64,000 nt of DNA from Heliocidaris erythrogramma (Eukaryota; Echinodermata; Echinoidea; Camarodonta; Echinometridae): assembly GCA_025617745.1 (NCBI GenBank), contig CM046855.1, forward strand, positions 14,849,880 through 14,913,879, read 5' to 3'. The notes under the pieces are model-generated. The model made no database searches and was not told the origin of the DNA. It was given only the letters and a program-made list of their open reading frames with translations. Positions 38,121 to 48,400 of the stretch are shown here, in pieces (within the stretch, counting starts at the first letter, position 1; every line of letters begins with the position of its first letter). Position numbers and translations under genes: made by a program.

Positions 38121-39959
38121 CATAACCACAGAATCTATCACAAAAGATTATTTTGGGTGGCAGACTATCCTGCTTAATTGGTGGTTTTTGTTGGGCTTCA
38201 TCATGCCATCTACTTGAGCTTCTGATATCATGCTTTCCTGAGCAGCTTGATTCACTTATTTTTTTTAAAGTCAGTTTTAGCTGAAAGGGTGGTGGTGAGG
38301 TAGGGATGGGGGCCACATAATGGTTTAATAATTGTTTCGGGCATGATGTTAATGAAATTGGCACAACGCATACTTTGCGTTTCCTTGTCAAAACTTTGTG
38401 TAATAATAGTAATAGTAATACAGTAGGACAGAATAATTTTATTAGAAAGATCTCTGAATATACAGCTCAACAAAATAAATCAACCATGATAATTCCTTAG
38501 TTCATCTTCTAATGGAGCCAAGATGGTAACACTTCTGGGTCATGCATTTTTAAATGAAAGAATTAATTCTAGATATTATTATAATATTTCACTATTTACT
38601 TGTAAACTATACACCCTTTGCTTAAGGTATATCAATTTCTAGAAAGTTGTATGTTGGTTTTAAACATGCAATGTGCAGTTGGTTGAAAAGTGCCACTTCT
38701 TTCTCTCTTTTTTAAAAGATCCTTTGTGAGAAATTACTTGTTACTTGTTACCCACTCGTCTCATTTACATAGTGTGCGAAGAAACTAAATTAATTACCAG
38801 TCATGATTTGCTTTATTTGCTGTCCTCCTGCATGACAGTTCATGCTGATCCTTAACTGAAGGCTTATTCATATACCTTAAAATATTCACTCAAATAACCC
38901 AATGGGTTGCCGGGCCTGGTTTTATATGTATAAGCATGCATGATCTCTAATAAAGACATGATATACCACCAGTTACCCCATTGGAAATTTAAGCCTGGAA
39001 TAACATGGGATGAAAGCGATGGGATACAGATGTTATATGAAAATCAATTGTATCCCTATAGGATGATATTAGTTCTAGTACAAGGAAGTATCTAAATCTA
39101 ATTCTCATATTAAGGGATGAACACTCATGATTTTATAGCATGCTTAGAATAAGCCACTTCGGAGATGCAATCTGAGCATGAGCAGATAAAGGTCATCTGT
39201 ACCAAATTCTAAAACCCACTGACACTAATATTCGATATGTGCTCATGAATTTCATGTAATCATTATTCAATTATGCACTAATGGTGCATTCCATGATATC
39301 CAGGTGGAAGTATTCTTTTTAAAGGGGGAAACAAAAGCTATTCATGAGGCACCTCTATCACTCCCAGAGTTATTTTTCTGAAGTGCACATAAAGGGACCC
39401 TCCATGTCTAAAATATCTGTGGATATTTGGGGTCATTTGTACCATGCGCTAACCCCGAACTGGCTTATTTCAGATCAATTGGCAAACCAGCAAATAAATA
39501 GCACAAGAATTGCTACATACCTGTGTTTATAAGCTAAAATCTATTAACACCAAGGCCTCACCTTAAACTGATATATTTCACACTAACTTGGGCGTTACAT
39601 ACCACAACATTCCTTGATTCCCTTTTCCTTCTTCCAAATGTTTGCTCTTTCTTTGGTATTGAATGGATATTTTGGTAGCATGTTTACATTCGGACAAAAG
39701 CAGCAAAAAGAAGAATTTGGTGAAAAAGAAGCACATTCTTTCGTGTTGGTTGGTGACATTTAAAAGCCTTTTTGAAAGCTCTTAAAGCTTTCTCTAAGTA
39801 CATGTACGTCTGGTTGATACCCAGGTGTGATTTTATGCGTAGCTGAATGTCATCTTCAAAATGAACACAATAAAACTACTCTCGAAAAATAAACTCAAGA
39901 CAATTTCAATAGCCCTGTCTGTCACCTTTAGAAATGTGCGAACATTACATAATTGTGTA

Positions 39960-40062
39960 TTACATAATCCGAACCTGATTTCTATGGGCACTACAATAGG
40001 CCTTTGAAACTGCCCTTGAGTTTATTTTTCAAAAGTAGTTTTTATCATGTTAATGGAACATT
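39960..40062 (+). repeat. Dispersed repeat pair, member 2
   Basis: It is homologous to 27858-27950, with a small extra segment before ATCATGTTAATGGAA. Confidence 0.65.
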
Positions 40063-40418
40063 CTAAATTAAGAGCTCTACATTGTGTCATATTGATACAG
40101 ATACAATTTTTTTGATCACTTATTAATTGTGCAATTTGGAGCGTATGAAGGTACTATTTAACATGTTGACGTGCATTTTAAAAGGAGTTGAATAGTTTTT
40201 TAAATGCCTTGAAATATACAGAAATAAAACCCTTGAAGTTGTTTTTTATCAACAGTTTCTAACAGCTCAGTTGCATCAAACTGTGTTAAGTTAATAATTC
40301 TGTAAGAATCTTACATGTTCATGCAAAACCAGAAACTCAAGATTACTTTTAAAACACTTCGTTTAAAGTCTACTCTCAAGACATATATACAGAAAGTTAA
40401 CAAGGATGATTTCCTTAC

Positions 40419-40490
40419 CTCCAGTGCCTGGCTGGATCTAAAGATCAAGACACACATCAAAGAAAGCCACAGCACCTGTTTGAAGGCCAT
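40419..40490 (-). CDS. Exon with start codon and signal peptide of the papilin/ADAMTS-like gene
   Basis: The 24 codons begin MAFKQVLWLSLMCVLIF and continue RSSQALE. This is a classic secretory signal: a basic residue, a hydrophobic core of about 13 residues, then a small-residue cleavage region, with likely cleavage after SQA. The ATG has a good context (A at -3, G at +4). Seven bases upstream, at 40498-40499, is an AG acceptor behind a long pyrimidine tract, so the 5' leader continues in an upstream exon that I did not locate. The exon ends in GAG before a strong GTAAGG donor (40413-40418), in phase 0. Exon 23680-23777 also begins in phase 0 and encodes a secreted-type domain. Assigning this exon to that gene is inference from strand, phase and domain logic; it could be the first exon of another secreted protein. 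Confidence 0.7.
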
Positions 40491-40896
40491 TGTATGCCTG
40501 TTGATAAGTACAAGAGAAATAAAGAGCAATGTTGAAAAAAAACACTTCCAAAATGGATCCTGATACTACCAATTCTGAAGCAACATGTATCTGATTGTAT
40601 TGTACATTAAATATCCACCATATACAATTCAATGAGCAATACATGTAATCCCTTACAAGTCTTAAATTGAAATAATTATCTTTTCAATACCATCTTTAAT
40701 TGTATTCAACAATAATCAATTTTGAAAATTACATTAAACCATAGTAATAACAATCAAATAGTTGATATCGTTGAATAAAGTAAGAGCTAGGTAGGATAAA
40801 TCCTCATATCGAAAGCCTGAACTTATAAAAACCAAGATGCTGAATTTAATAACAGCACCAAACACATATTTCATGCAAAAAAAAAAATGCAGAAAC

Positions 40897-41065
40897 GCAC
40901 GATGGCTCAGTGGTAGAGCAGTGGTCTCAACACTGGGAAAACCCGGGTTTTAAACCAAGTGAATGCAGTAGTGCCCTTTGGCAAGGCATTAATCCTCATT
41001 ACCAAGTCCCTGGGAGAGGACTTATAAGGGGTCGGACCCTGGTCGCTTACTGGCATGTATGTATA
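40897..41065 (+). mobile_element. tRNA-derived SINE fragment
   Basis: A box A (TGGCTCAGTGGTAGAGC) and a decayed box B (CGGGTTTTAAACC) are about 30 bp apart. They are followed by a body with GTGCCCTTTGGCAAGGCATT, AATCCTCATTACCAAGTCCC and GGTCGGACCCTGGTCGC. This head-and-body arrangement is typical of echinoderm tRNA-derived SINEs. The 3' end is diffuse. Confidence 0.65.
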
Positions 41066-43417
41066 CACATGCTATAGCAGCTCAATAATTAATACATGGG
41101 GGTCATAATTTATGTATGTATGCATTATCTAATGGAAATATGTATAAACCTGAACATACATTCTTAATTGATCAGTGGTGTACATGTAGAAATACCAGCT
41201 TCGATCTCTTGGTTTAGATGTTGCAGTCTGTCTCAAATCTGGGACCTAATTAATGCTAAATATATAATTAAAAGGTTCAAGCTTGAGCTTGTTCCTTCAC
41301 TGTACAAAGATTTCCAAAAGACTATCATTTACACAAGCCAATAGAAAGATAAAACAAAAGTGTATAGAAAGTAGTACAACTGACAGAACTACCGTAACAG
41401 TGTGGTCTGGCATGTTGGAGGGTTATAAAGTATAACCCCAAATATGACTATTTATAATTCACAGTTTACCCTGTGCTGTCTAACAGATATACAATGAATG
41501 CATTTACACTATGAAATATAGTGTTAGAGAGCAAGATATTTTCATATATATGCATTAACACCAACGGAATGAAAGTACCTCAGTAACTTGAGAGCAAGTT
41601 GATCATAAATATTCCATCGTCTGAGATGAACATATTTTAGGAGCGGTTCCATTCTCTAGAGCTTTTAAACCACCTGCAACAACACTTTCTCCGCATTTTA
41701 TTGCTTGAGATATAATAATAATAATAACGGTTTCTTATAAAGATATCACAAAGCTTTTACTTCAACCAGAATATGAATTACAACAATGGAGGCATACATA
41801 CTGAGCTGTGATGCTTACAAAATTGTCTGAATTATGGTGGTTCTGTCCAAATATTTATCAAAAGGTTCACCTGTAAATCTCACACCCAACCAGTGTACTT
41901 TGTGAATCTATTGAAAGAAGATACAGGCAAGTGATGAACATGATGGAGGTATGTAAATCAGAACAAAATATATCCATACAATTTTTTGAGTGAATATCAA
42001 TCAGTCATTCTCTCAATGACTATATTGTATTTCACAAGGCTTTCCCATATCTTATAAGAGATTATCCATGTAACTGGAGTTTAAATGAATACCCCGGTAC
42101 ACATGATTTAGTCATTGAAAAATACAATCTACTATTGGCACTTCATCATCTGCTGAGATTCAGATAGGTGTTAACCATGTGTAATATTACACAAGTTAAT
42201 TTCTTTCTATCATCAGGCAATAATCTTTAGTCAGAAGAGCAGAACAAATTAAATTAGGAGTGACTTAATAGCTTTAAGAGCTTGAAATGTCTTCAAATGG
42301 TACTCTGATTTTGCCTCCAATAAAATTAGTTTGTTTTGATGTGTTCTGAGCTATATTGCTGTAAATTCTATGATACTGTTTAGTGTTGTTCTCATCGAAA
42401 ACCAGAAACATGTCAATGAGTTTCGCCTACTTTGTTGCATCCACGTACTTGAAGGTCACCTGAATGACAAGCATCGACGCAGTATACGAGCACACGCATT
42501 ATTGAGTGATCAGTCTACAAACACAAGAATCAGGGAATCAAATATCGATAAATAATTTTCTTTCACAATTTTTCAGTTGAATAATAGTTATTAGTAATAG
42601 TATATTAAATTTACACATAGGTAACATATGTATGGAGACAAATATCTTTTTCAATTAATTATTCATCATTTGGAAACATTTGCGTAAAATTCAAATTGGC
42701 ACAAAAAGTTGTTCTGCTTCTGGGCTTTTCCGCTCATTAGGCAAGGTAATTTATTCATGAAATTGGCCAGAATTCCATGTAGCCAATCCGAAAGCCAGAA
42801 TAGGAAGGTCAATTAATTAAAGCTGGAACTTGTATTCTTTTAAGAAACCATTTAACTGGTTAATTTTCGCCATCAGAAACACTTCGAACCAATCACCAAA
42901 GAAACCCTTGTCAACGTGCATGGACGTACTTTCCCATAGAAACGTGTGTAAATATGGTGTTTCGGCTTGTGTTTAACATCAATAAACAGGCCGTTTGAAA
43001 CAAAATGAGCCAGAATTCTACAAAACAAGCAGTCATAGTTTCATGTACAGCAGAGCCTTTGGGTTTTCTATATATATTTTCCTTTTTAACTGAATTAAAC
43101 CAGTGTAAACTAAAAAAGATAAAATGGTTTTAAAAGTTGAGATTTATGGATTTTCGTGATTAATGTACATGGTTCTATGGTGGAAATTTGTGGTGGGGTG
43201 ATGCGCGCGCGCTGAAAGTTAAACTCGCGCAATGCAACACACTTTTCGATATGTGTATGAAATAACATCTTCAATTGTCATTGTCTAGGGAAAATACTGA
43301 TTTTAATCCTAGAAAGAGGACATTATATTACTCCCTAGTTCCTGTTATTCATTTGTATAACAAACTGTTTTTTTAGATGCTTTAAAGAGAAGATTGAGTT
43401 CTGGGAAAGGTGCAAAA
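41066..43417. other. No gene seen; possible upstream region of the papilin-like gene
   Basis: The untranslated first exon and promoter implied by the acceptor at 40498 should lie here or further right, but no clear promoter was found. CGCGCGCG at 43203-43210 is the only CpG-dense spot. Confidence 0.4.
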
Positions 43418-43572
43418 ATGTGTACCAAATTTCATGACTTTCGGTCAAAAACTGAGGAAGTAGTTCGATCCGCAAGATTTGCAACGGACCGACCGACCGA
43501 CCGACCGCCCGCCCGCCCAACCATTGACTGATTCCTATATACCCCCTTCAAACTTCGTTTGGCGGGGGTATA
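43418..43572 (+). mobile_element. 5'-truncated copy of the 26667-27462 Helitron-like element
   Basis: It begins inside a core unit (GTGTACCAAATTTCATGACT) and keeps one partial unit. It then has an (ACCG)n/(CCCG)n stretch at 43483-43518 and the same 3' hairpin ending GGCGGGGGTATA. The last ~75 bases are nearly identical to 27385-27462 apart from microsatellite length. Confidence 0.75.
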
Positions 43573-43805
43573 AAAAGTAGTGGAAAATTGTTAAATGAAA
43601 AGGGAATATTAAGTGTTAACCCCCCCCAGTACTATAACCAACCTATTTCTCCTTGAAGGGACAGGGTTGTGATCAATGGTAAGGCAGGAGAAGGAGACTG
43701 GGACCCCATTCACATTCCTTGTTAGACCGCATTCACATTTTTACATCAAAGTGGTCTTGTTGCTGTGGCAGCACACGTCAGTGGGTAAAATTTTTCGCAC
43801 CAAAT

Positions 43806-44064
43806 TCAAACTGTATACTGCCGGCCTGATGCATCTATCTTTATATCTTTCCAAGGCTTCTATTTTTTCCACTTTCCATTTTTTTCTGTGTGTATATTAT
43901 TCTATCATCTTGTCTGTTTTCCCCTTTCCTTGTGTTATTCTTTGTTTTCATCATTCTATCGTCTTCACTTAACTTTTTCCTTGTTTTCTTTTGTTTTTAT
44001 CATTCTATCACTTCCTCCATCTTCTCTTCTTTTCATCATTTTATCATTTCCTCTTTCTATCTTT
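43806..44064 (+). repeat. Dispersed repeat, TTTTATCATTCTATCAT-rich, copy A
   Basis: This is homologous over about 260 bp to the reverse complement of 59873-60140. Shared landmarks are GTATACTGCC, CTGATGCAT, TATCTTTATATCTTTCCAAG and TCTGTGTGTATATTATTCTA. The 110-172-codon ORFs come from the pyrimidine-rich strand and are not genes. Confidence 0.8.
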
Positions 44065-44352
44065 ATAATTCTATCATTTTCTTTTTCTATCTTTCTTTGT
44101 TTTCTTTCTATCGTCTTCTCTTTCTTAAAATGTCTTATGATTTTCTTTGTTTTTATCATTCTATCCATTCCCCTTTCTATCTTTTCATCATTCTATCATG
44201 CAGCAATGGCCTGCACTTATAGGAAAATCAAGGAACACACACACTCACTTCCGGTGCTTTCGTGTACACACTGCATGCTAGAGTGCTTAAGAACCGTTCT
44301 TATTAAGACCAGGTCCAGAAGACCATCTCGGGAGGTGGTCTTGAGGAGCGTA

Positions 44353-44615
44353 TGGATACTCAACCGCAGATTGTGGGCGTTTTTATGCCACGAGAGGGCA
44401 CCATGATCGTAACCTGATCATGTAGTTGCCCTGCGGGCCGGGCTGGGGTGCAAACTTTGGACAGACTGGTCGCTGTGCAACATGCACACTCCGCCTGAGC
44501 TCGAGCTCGAGCTCTCGTGCGAGATTCGGTCGGCTTCGTGCATAAACTTTGTGTACGAGTGAATGGGGCTGACGTAATCCAGATTTTCCCCACGGCCGTC
44601 TGGTGGCGTATCCCT
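44353..44615. mobile_element. Diverged copy of the 61435-61717 TTAA element
   Basis: It shares CAACCGCAGATTGTGG, GTTTTTATGCC, GAGAGGGCACC, GTGTACGAGTGAATGGGGCT and the end TATCCCT|TTAA with the copy at 61435. The right TTAA is present at 44616-44619 and the left one is lost. ORFs on both strands here are repeat shadows. Confidence 0.7.
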
Positions 44616-44734
44616 TTAATAAGAACCACTTCCTGGACCACTTTTGTATTCTCACTCACCTTAGAACAGTTCTTGAGGAACAGGTCTTAGTCAGACTGCT
44701 CTAACAAAGTGTGTGTGAATGGGGTCTGGGTCCC

Positions 44735-46422
44735 CGAAGGGCAAAGTAGAGTGGAATCAATGCCTCTTGAGAGGGTTAGTAAGCTAGGAGGTAGAGAGAT
44801 GTCATTGCATGTCAATATATTTGGGATGGAATCAAAACTTTGAGACGGAGTCAAGACTCTGAGACTGCAAGAAGGTCAAGATACCCAGTAGCAATTCAAA
44901 CCAGAAAATGAAATGGACTAAGCTTCAACCATCTATTCTCCAATACAAAGCATTTATATCAGAATACAAAACTTGTTTGTTCTATTCATAAACCTTGGAG
45001 GGGCATGATTGTGTTCTCAATATGTATACAGTTGCAAGAAAAAATATTCCTGTATTTTCTCTAAAGAAGTAGAAGCCTAAAGGCAAAGTTTTTTAATGTA
45101 AGAGTGTGTTCAGGAAAATATTGGTAAGTAGGAGGGAAATATTGAATGTTGAACGGGATTAATTGCAATCCAGAATCAAAAAGGCATCAAAATGACGGTA
45201 ATGAATTATCCAGCTGGTGTTACAATCTTTTGTACATGTCGCAAATTATGGGTTTGATGACCTCTTCAAAAGTTTCTCATCTGAATGTAACACATAATCA
45301 TTTGATATCTAGAGCTTTTCTAAGCTTTCTATATGCTAAACCAATAACAATAGCTTTTATGAGTTCCAAGTTTTGTGCACAAGCTATTGCCTGAAGGAGA
45401 GATCTGATGAATGATAGATTTCCTATCACAGCAAAAGAATTTCGGATATTACCAATTTTCTTGATGAATGCAGCTTTTCTCCTCTATTGTTGACTTAAAT
45501 CAACATTTCAAAAGATAATTCTCACATATTGTAGAGGCGGCACCGCAATGCGATGTTAAACAGTCTCCTATTAGTAACAATGCAATATGGTATTGGATAG
45601 CTCTCACTATAAACAGACTCCTGGGTACCAAAATAAGATTATAAGATAAAAGGGAAGGATTATAACATTTCATGGTCTGTGCATGTCTGGTGGCCTCAGG
45701 TTATATTGAAGCCTATAATGAAATACCATACCATATACCACTAATTATAACTCGGGTAAAGTAGACCATTTACACTTGTTTAGCATGAATTCACCATTTG
45801 GTATGTAAAAGTCAATGTTAAATAAAGTGTTTTAAATCTTATCACTTGTTCTTTAAAAAAATGTTTTTCTTTGAATACTATTTACTGGAAAGGGATTCTA
45901 GAATGGCACTCCATGGACATGTATACTAATTTGCCAAAATTAACAAATGAGAGAAATGTAGCCTATACACATCTCTAACTTTCAAAGTGATAATGTGTGT
46001 TCCTTTAGAGCTAAATTTGAGTTCTGGTAATCAAACTGCATTTTGAGAGGGACTGGCTTAAAGGGTTACTAAAATAGAAAATTTATTGCCCATTTTTCGT
46101 AGGAAGGAGTCATCAGGAGCCAAATTTTTTTACGCATTCAGTCGTATTTCATAATCATTTGAAAAGTACATTTTTGCTGATTTACACCGTCATAAGCCCC
46201 GCCCCCCAAAAAAAACATCGAAGCGACATCGTGATCACGTGATCTGTGACGTACGAAAAGTAAAGGAAAAGATTCCACCCACCTGTATACCGTGCATGCC
46301 CGCAGGCCTGGCAGGCCCAGCCCCGGTACGGTGCCGAGTGCGAGCATGATATTCACCGCATCGACCGTTTGCATATACATTTTCATGTTTAATTCCTCAC
46401 AATAACGTTGATTTGGGGACAC
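44735..46422. other. No gene seen; GC rises towards the THAP remnant
   Basis: Plain AT-rich DNA to 46050. From 46190 a GC-rich patch holds a GC box, GATCACGTGATC (a palindrome with an E-box) and TGACGTA, which could be the old promoter of the THAP gene. Confidence 0.4.
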
Positions 46423-46789
46423 AGTTTCAGTATAGTTGCAGGTTGTAGCAAGACCCCTAAAGATGATGTAAGCCTACATTCTTTTCCTAAAGATGAATAT
46501 CTACGGAAATTGTGGGTCGCAAAGGTAAAGCTCACGCGGGCAGAGTGGCAAGGGCCGGCCAAGTGAGTGGAGTAAAATCTGCAGTGATCACTTTGCCAAA
46601 GATGATTTTGAGAATCCTGGCCTGTATTCCGAATTTGGCATGAAGAAAAGGATAAGCTAGCTAAAAGATTCGGCTATTCCAATGATCAGACTTGGAGTCA
46701 AGTCTTCCAATCTGTTTTTCAACGACATCATCTCCAGCAGCTGCAGGAGCTTCACCCGTAGACCGAAAATTCTGTCTCTCGTTCGTTAG
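46423..46789 (+). pseudogene. THAP-domain gene remnant (frameshift and stop)
   Basis: The first segment reads VAGCSKTPKDDVSLHSFPKD followed by EYLRKLWVAKVKLTRAEWQG. After a +1 shift near 46561 it continues PSEWSKICSDHFAKDDFENP and GLYSEFGMKKRI. This is the C2CH zinc-coordinating THAP DNA-binding domain, with a cysteine in AGC, the conserved tryptophan, the C-S-D-H-F box, and an A-I-P near the usual AVPTIF position. THAP domains occur in host transcription factors and in P-type transposases. The copy is broken by the frameshift and by an in-frame TAG at 46658-46660. The first cysteine of the domain is not in frame here; an AG acceptor before 46434 may mean that it lay on an earlier exon. A foldback element is inserted just behind the domain at 46758-46832. 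GC-rich sequence with a GC box, a CACGTG and a TGACGT lies upstream at 46195-46260. Confidence 0.8.
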
Positions 46790-46832
46790 CTAAGTGAAGA
46801 GCTAACAACGAGAGACAGAATTTTCGGTCTAC
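46758..46832. mobile_element. Foldback miniature element with 8-bp direct repeats
   Basis: Arm 46758-46791 begins GTAGACCGAAAATTCTGTCT. Arm 46800-46832 is its reverse complement apart from one missing base. The loop is 8 bases. CTTCACCC at 46750-46757 recurs at 46832-46839, which looks like an 8-bp target-site duplication; the exact end base is uncertain by one. It sits inside the THAP-derived reading frame. Confidence 0.75.
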
Positions 46833-46966
46833 TTCACCCTAACTCCAGGGAGCTCCAACGCGTTGGAGCTCCCTGGAGTTACTTCCTCCACGGTCCCTTC
46901 ACCAGGCCCCGGCGCGTATTCTGCGAAGGGTTCAAACATATAATATGGTCGAATTCCCCTTGCCAT
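46829..46966 (-). CDS. Short ORF with a P2X7-tail-like N-terminal motif, probably a remnant
   Basis: The 45-codon minus-strand frame begins MARGIRPYYMFEPFAEY and continues through an acidic, proline- and glycine-rich linker. An I-R-P-Y-x-F-E-P opening followed by an acidic linker is, from memory, typical of invertebrate proteins carrying the zinc-binding domain of the P2X7 C-terminal tail. The expected W-C-x-C zinc motif is not found downstream, so at most the start of such a protein remains. The ORF runs through the palindrome at 46840-46881. In the duplicate at 49868 onward the same frame reads on into hAT sequence. The family call rests on one short motif. Confidence 0.25.
   Translation of the reverse strand: MARGIRPYYMFEPFAEYAPGPGEGTVEEVTPGSSNALELPGVRVK
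46840..46881. repeat. Perfect 42-bp palindrome at the start of duplication copy 1
   Basis: TAACTCCAGG... is mirrored to ...CCTGGAGTTA around a CG centre. Both strands therefore encode the same TPGSSNALELPGV peptide in the overlapping open frames. Confidence 0.95.
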
Positions 46967-47190
46967 TCGAGCTTCTTTGCCTTCGGGATAAATGATCTGA
47001 TAAATCAGAGTTCACATCTGCATGGCTCAAAAAAGTCCTCCAACTCGGAATCGCGGTCACTTTTCATCTCTCTAATATAAGTTAAGCCAAAAGCCAAAAT
47101 CTAAGTCAGTACTACAGTATTATGTAAATCGAGGTACAAAAATAGCCGTAAGTGAAATAAACAAAACAAAAGCGTTCACCAGTCGCTATG

Positions 47191-47306
47191 CAGGCGCCGC
47201 AGAACGTCTTGGAAAGTGGAGGGGCTTACTGGGGGGCTGCGTGTATACCACATTTTTGCGCTGCCATATGTTTGCACCCCCCCCCCCCCCGGTTCCGCGG
47301 TCCCTG
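47191..47306. mobile_element. GC-rich inverted-terminal miniature element, copy 2
   Basis: This is the same family as 4918-5073 in opposite orientation (CAGGCGCCGCAGAACG to TTCCGCGGTCCCTG). Near-duplicate flanks GCTATGCA and GCTATGTA are present. It lies inside tandem copy 1. Confidence 0.65.
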
Positions 47307-48144
47307 CTATGTACGAGGGGAACATAGTAACTGCCGTAATAAAGATGTGTAGTACATTGTACAGACGCGTTAAACGGCTGTGCACGCATTTAAGACCAAT
47401 GCAAAAGTTTAGTTCGGCAAGCTCAGATGGATGAAAACATTGTTTAAAAAAAAAAAAACAAGAGCTGTATACTTGGGCAAAAGTGTTTGCTGATCTTGTA
47501 GAAAGTATATTGATAATGATTATTCACTCCTAATATTATATTGATTAATTTCCTTTTTTCATAAATTGTCCGTTGAACAGAGGGGTCAAATACCGCATTG
47601 TGTGTACAACGTTATATGCTGCAGCCTGCAGATCTTGTGCCTCTTACTCTTCATACGTCACTTGGGGGTGTGACGTCAATTAGCCAATCAGCTCAAGAGT
47701 TTTAAGGAACGGTCCCAAAACCTCTACTTTTCCCCCTTTTTCGCCAAAACGGGATATAATTTGGACAATCGATTGCCAGATTCGTGATTAGAAGGCAAAA
47801 ATACATGGAAACAGCACCCATTTTCTCTCTAATTTAGTCAACCTTTAAAGTGATTCTAAATTTTTTAACTTGAGGCAGAAAATCAAGCAAACTAACAAAA
47901 ACTTGCTGAAAATCACATTCACTGAAACCAAGTGTGCGAGTGCTCGAGACTTAGTCTGGATGACAAGCTTGATTTTATTCAAGTTGCTCATTACTCAGCT
48001 TTTACTCACTTTCTTTAAAACTTGTATTATCTATTTGTAGTCTTGAACATTTAGTGTAAGTTCGGTTTGAAAGCTGTGAAATTTCATTGTCAGTAGCTAC
48101 CAGAACTCAAGATCGCCTTATTAAAATAAAGGTAAGCTTTAAGT

Positions 48145-48400
48145 GTACCAATCACCTTAAAAATAATTTATGTATATCTATAATGTATAAAATCAACCTA
48201 AAACTCTTTACCTGGCCTTCTATGGGTTAACGGTTATGGAGTATGAAGAAAATAAAGGAAACATAAAACCCCCTCTCGCGGAACCCAACTCTGAGTTCGG
48301 TTCAATGTGGGCCCTCATATTATGCAAACGTGTAGGGTGTGTCGACTAATCTCATCACAGGTCTCTTTAATGTTTATTGGGAGTGTATTTCAAGTTACAG
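48145..48400 (+). repeat. Dispersed ~250-bp repeat, copy 2
   Basis: This is the same family as 30309-30560. It lies within tandem copy 1 and is repeated exactly at 51171-51426 in copy 2. Confidence 0.7.

Larger units (their letters stand above)
36200..40418. other. Intron 1, right part
   Basis: AT-rich, with a (TC)n tract at 36361-36403, the 121-bp duplication at 37926 and the dispersed repeat at 39960. No exon was recognised. Confidence 0.6.
9008..40497 (-). other. Gene span: papilin/ADAMTS-like secreted matrix protein, 5' part
   Basis: This entry ties together the minus-strand exons described separately. In order of transcription they are 40497-40419, 23777-23680, 11393-11239 and probably 9042-9008. 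Splice phases agree at every junction (0, then 2, then 1), and the spliced product reads through without a stop. The order is signal peptide, one thrombospondin type 1 repeat, then the cysteine-rich region found in ADAMTS, ADAMTS-like and papilin proteins. No prodomain or zinc-protease exon is needed, which fits papilin or an ADAMTS-like protein rather than a protease. An acceptor just before the start codon implies at least one untranslated exon further right. The 3' part of the gene is not in the window. Confidence 0.85.
43700..44734. mobile_element. Composite inverted-terminal element carrying nested repeats
   Basis: The left end GGGACCCCATTCACA followed by TTGTTAGA (43700 on) is mirrored at the right end, where TCTAACAAAGTGTGTGTGAA leads into TGGGGTCTGGGTCCC (44699-44734). 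Inside are the TTCTATCAT-rich block 43806-44064 and the TTAA element 44353-44615, itself set between a second inverted pair of TAAGACC/GGTCTTA type. I read this as nested insertion. Confidence 0.5.

Noticed and set aside
42440..42520. Minus-strand ATG with MRVLVYCVDACHS and a CAG|GTGACC donor
   Set aside because: Thirteen codons with no other support; it might be a leader exon of the papilin-like gene, but nothing distinguishes it from chance.
43888..44406. Phe/Ile/Ser-rich plus-strand ORFs up to 172 codons
   Set aside because: Pyrimidine-rich dispersed repeat; the homologous copy at 59873 gives the same type of ORF on the opposite strand.
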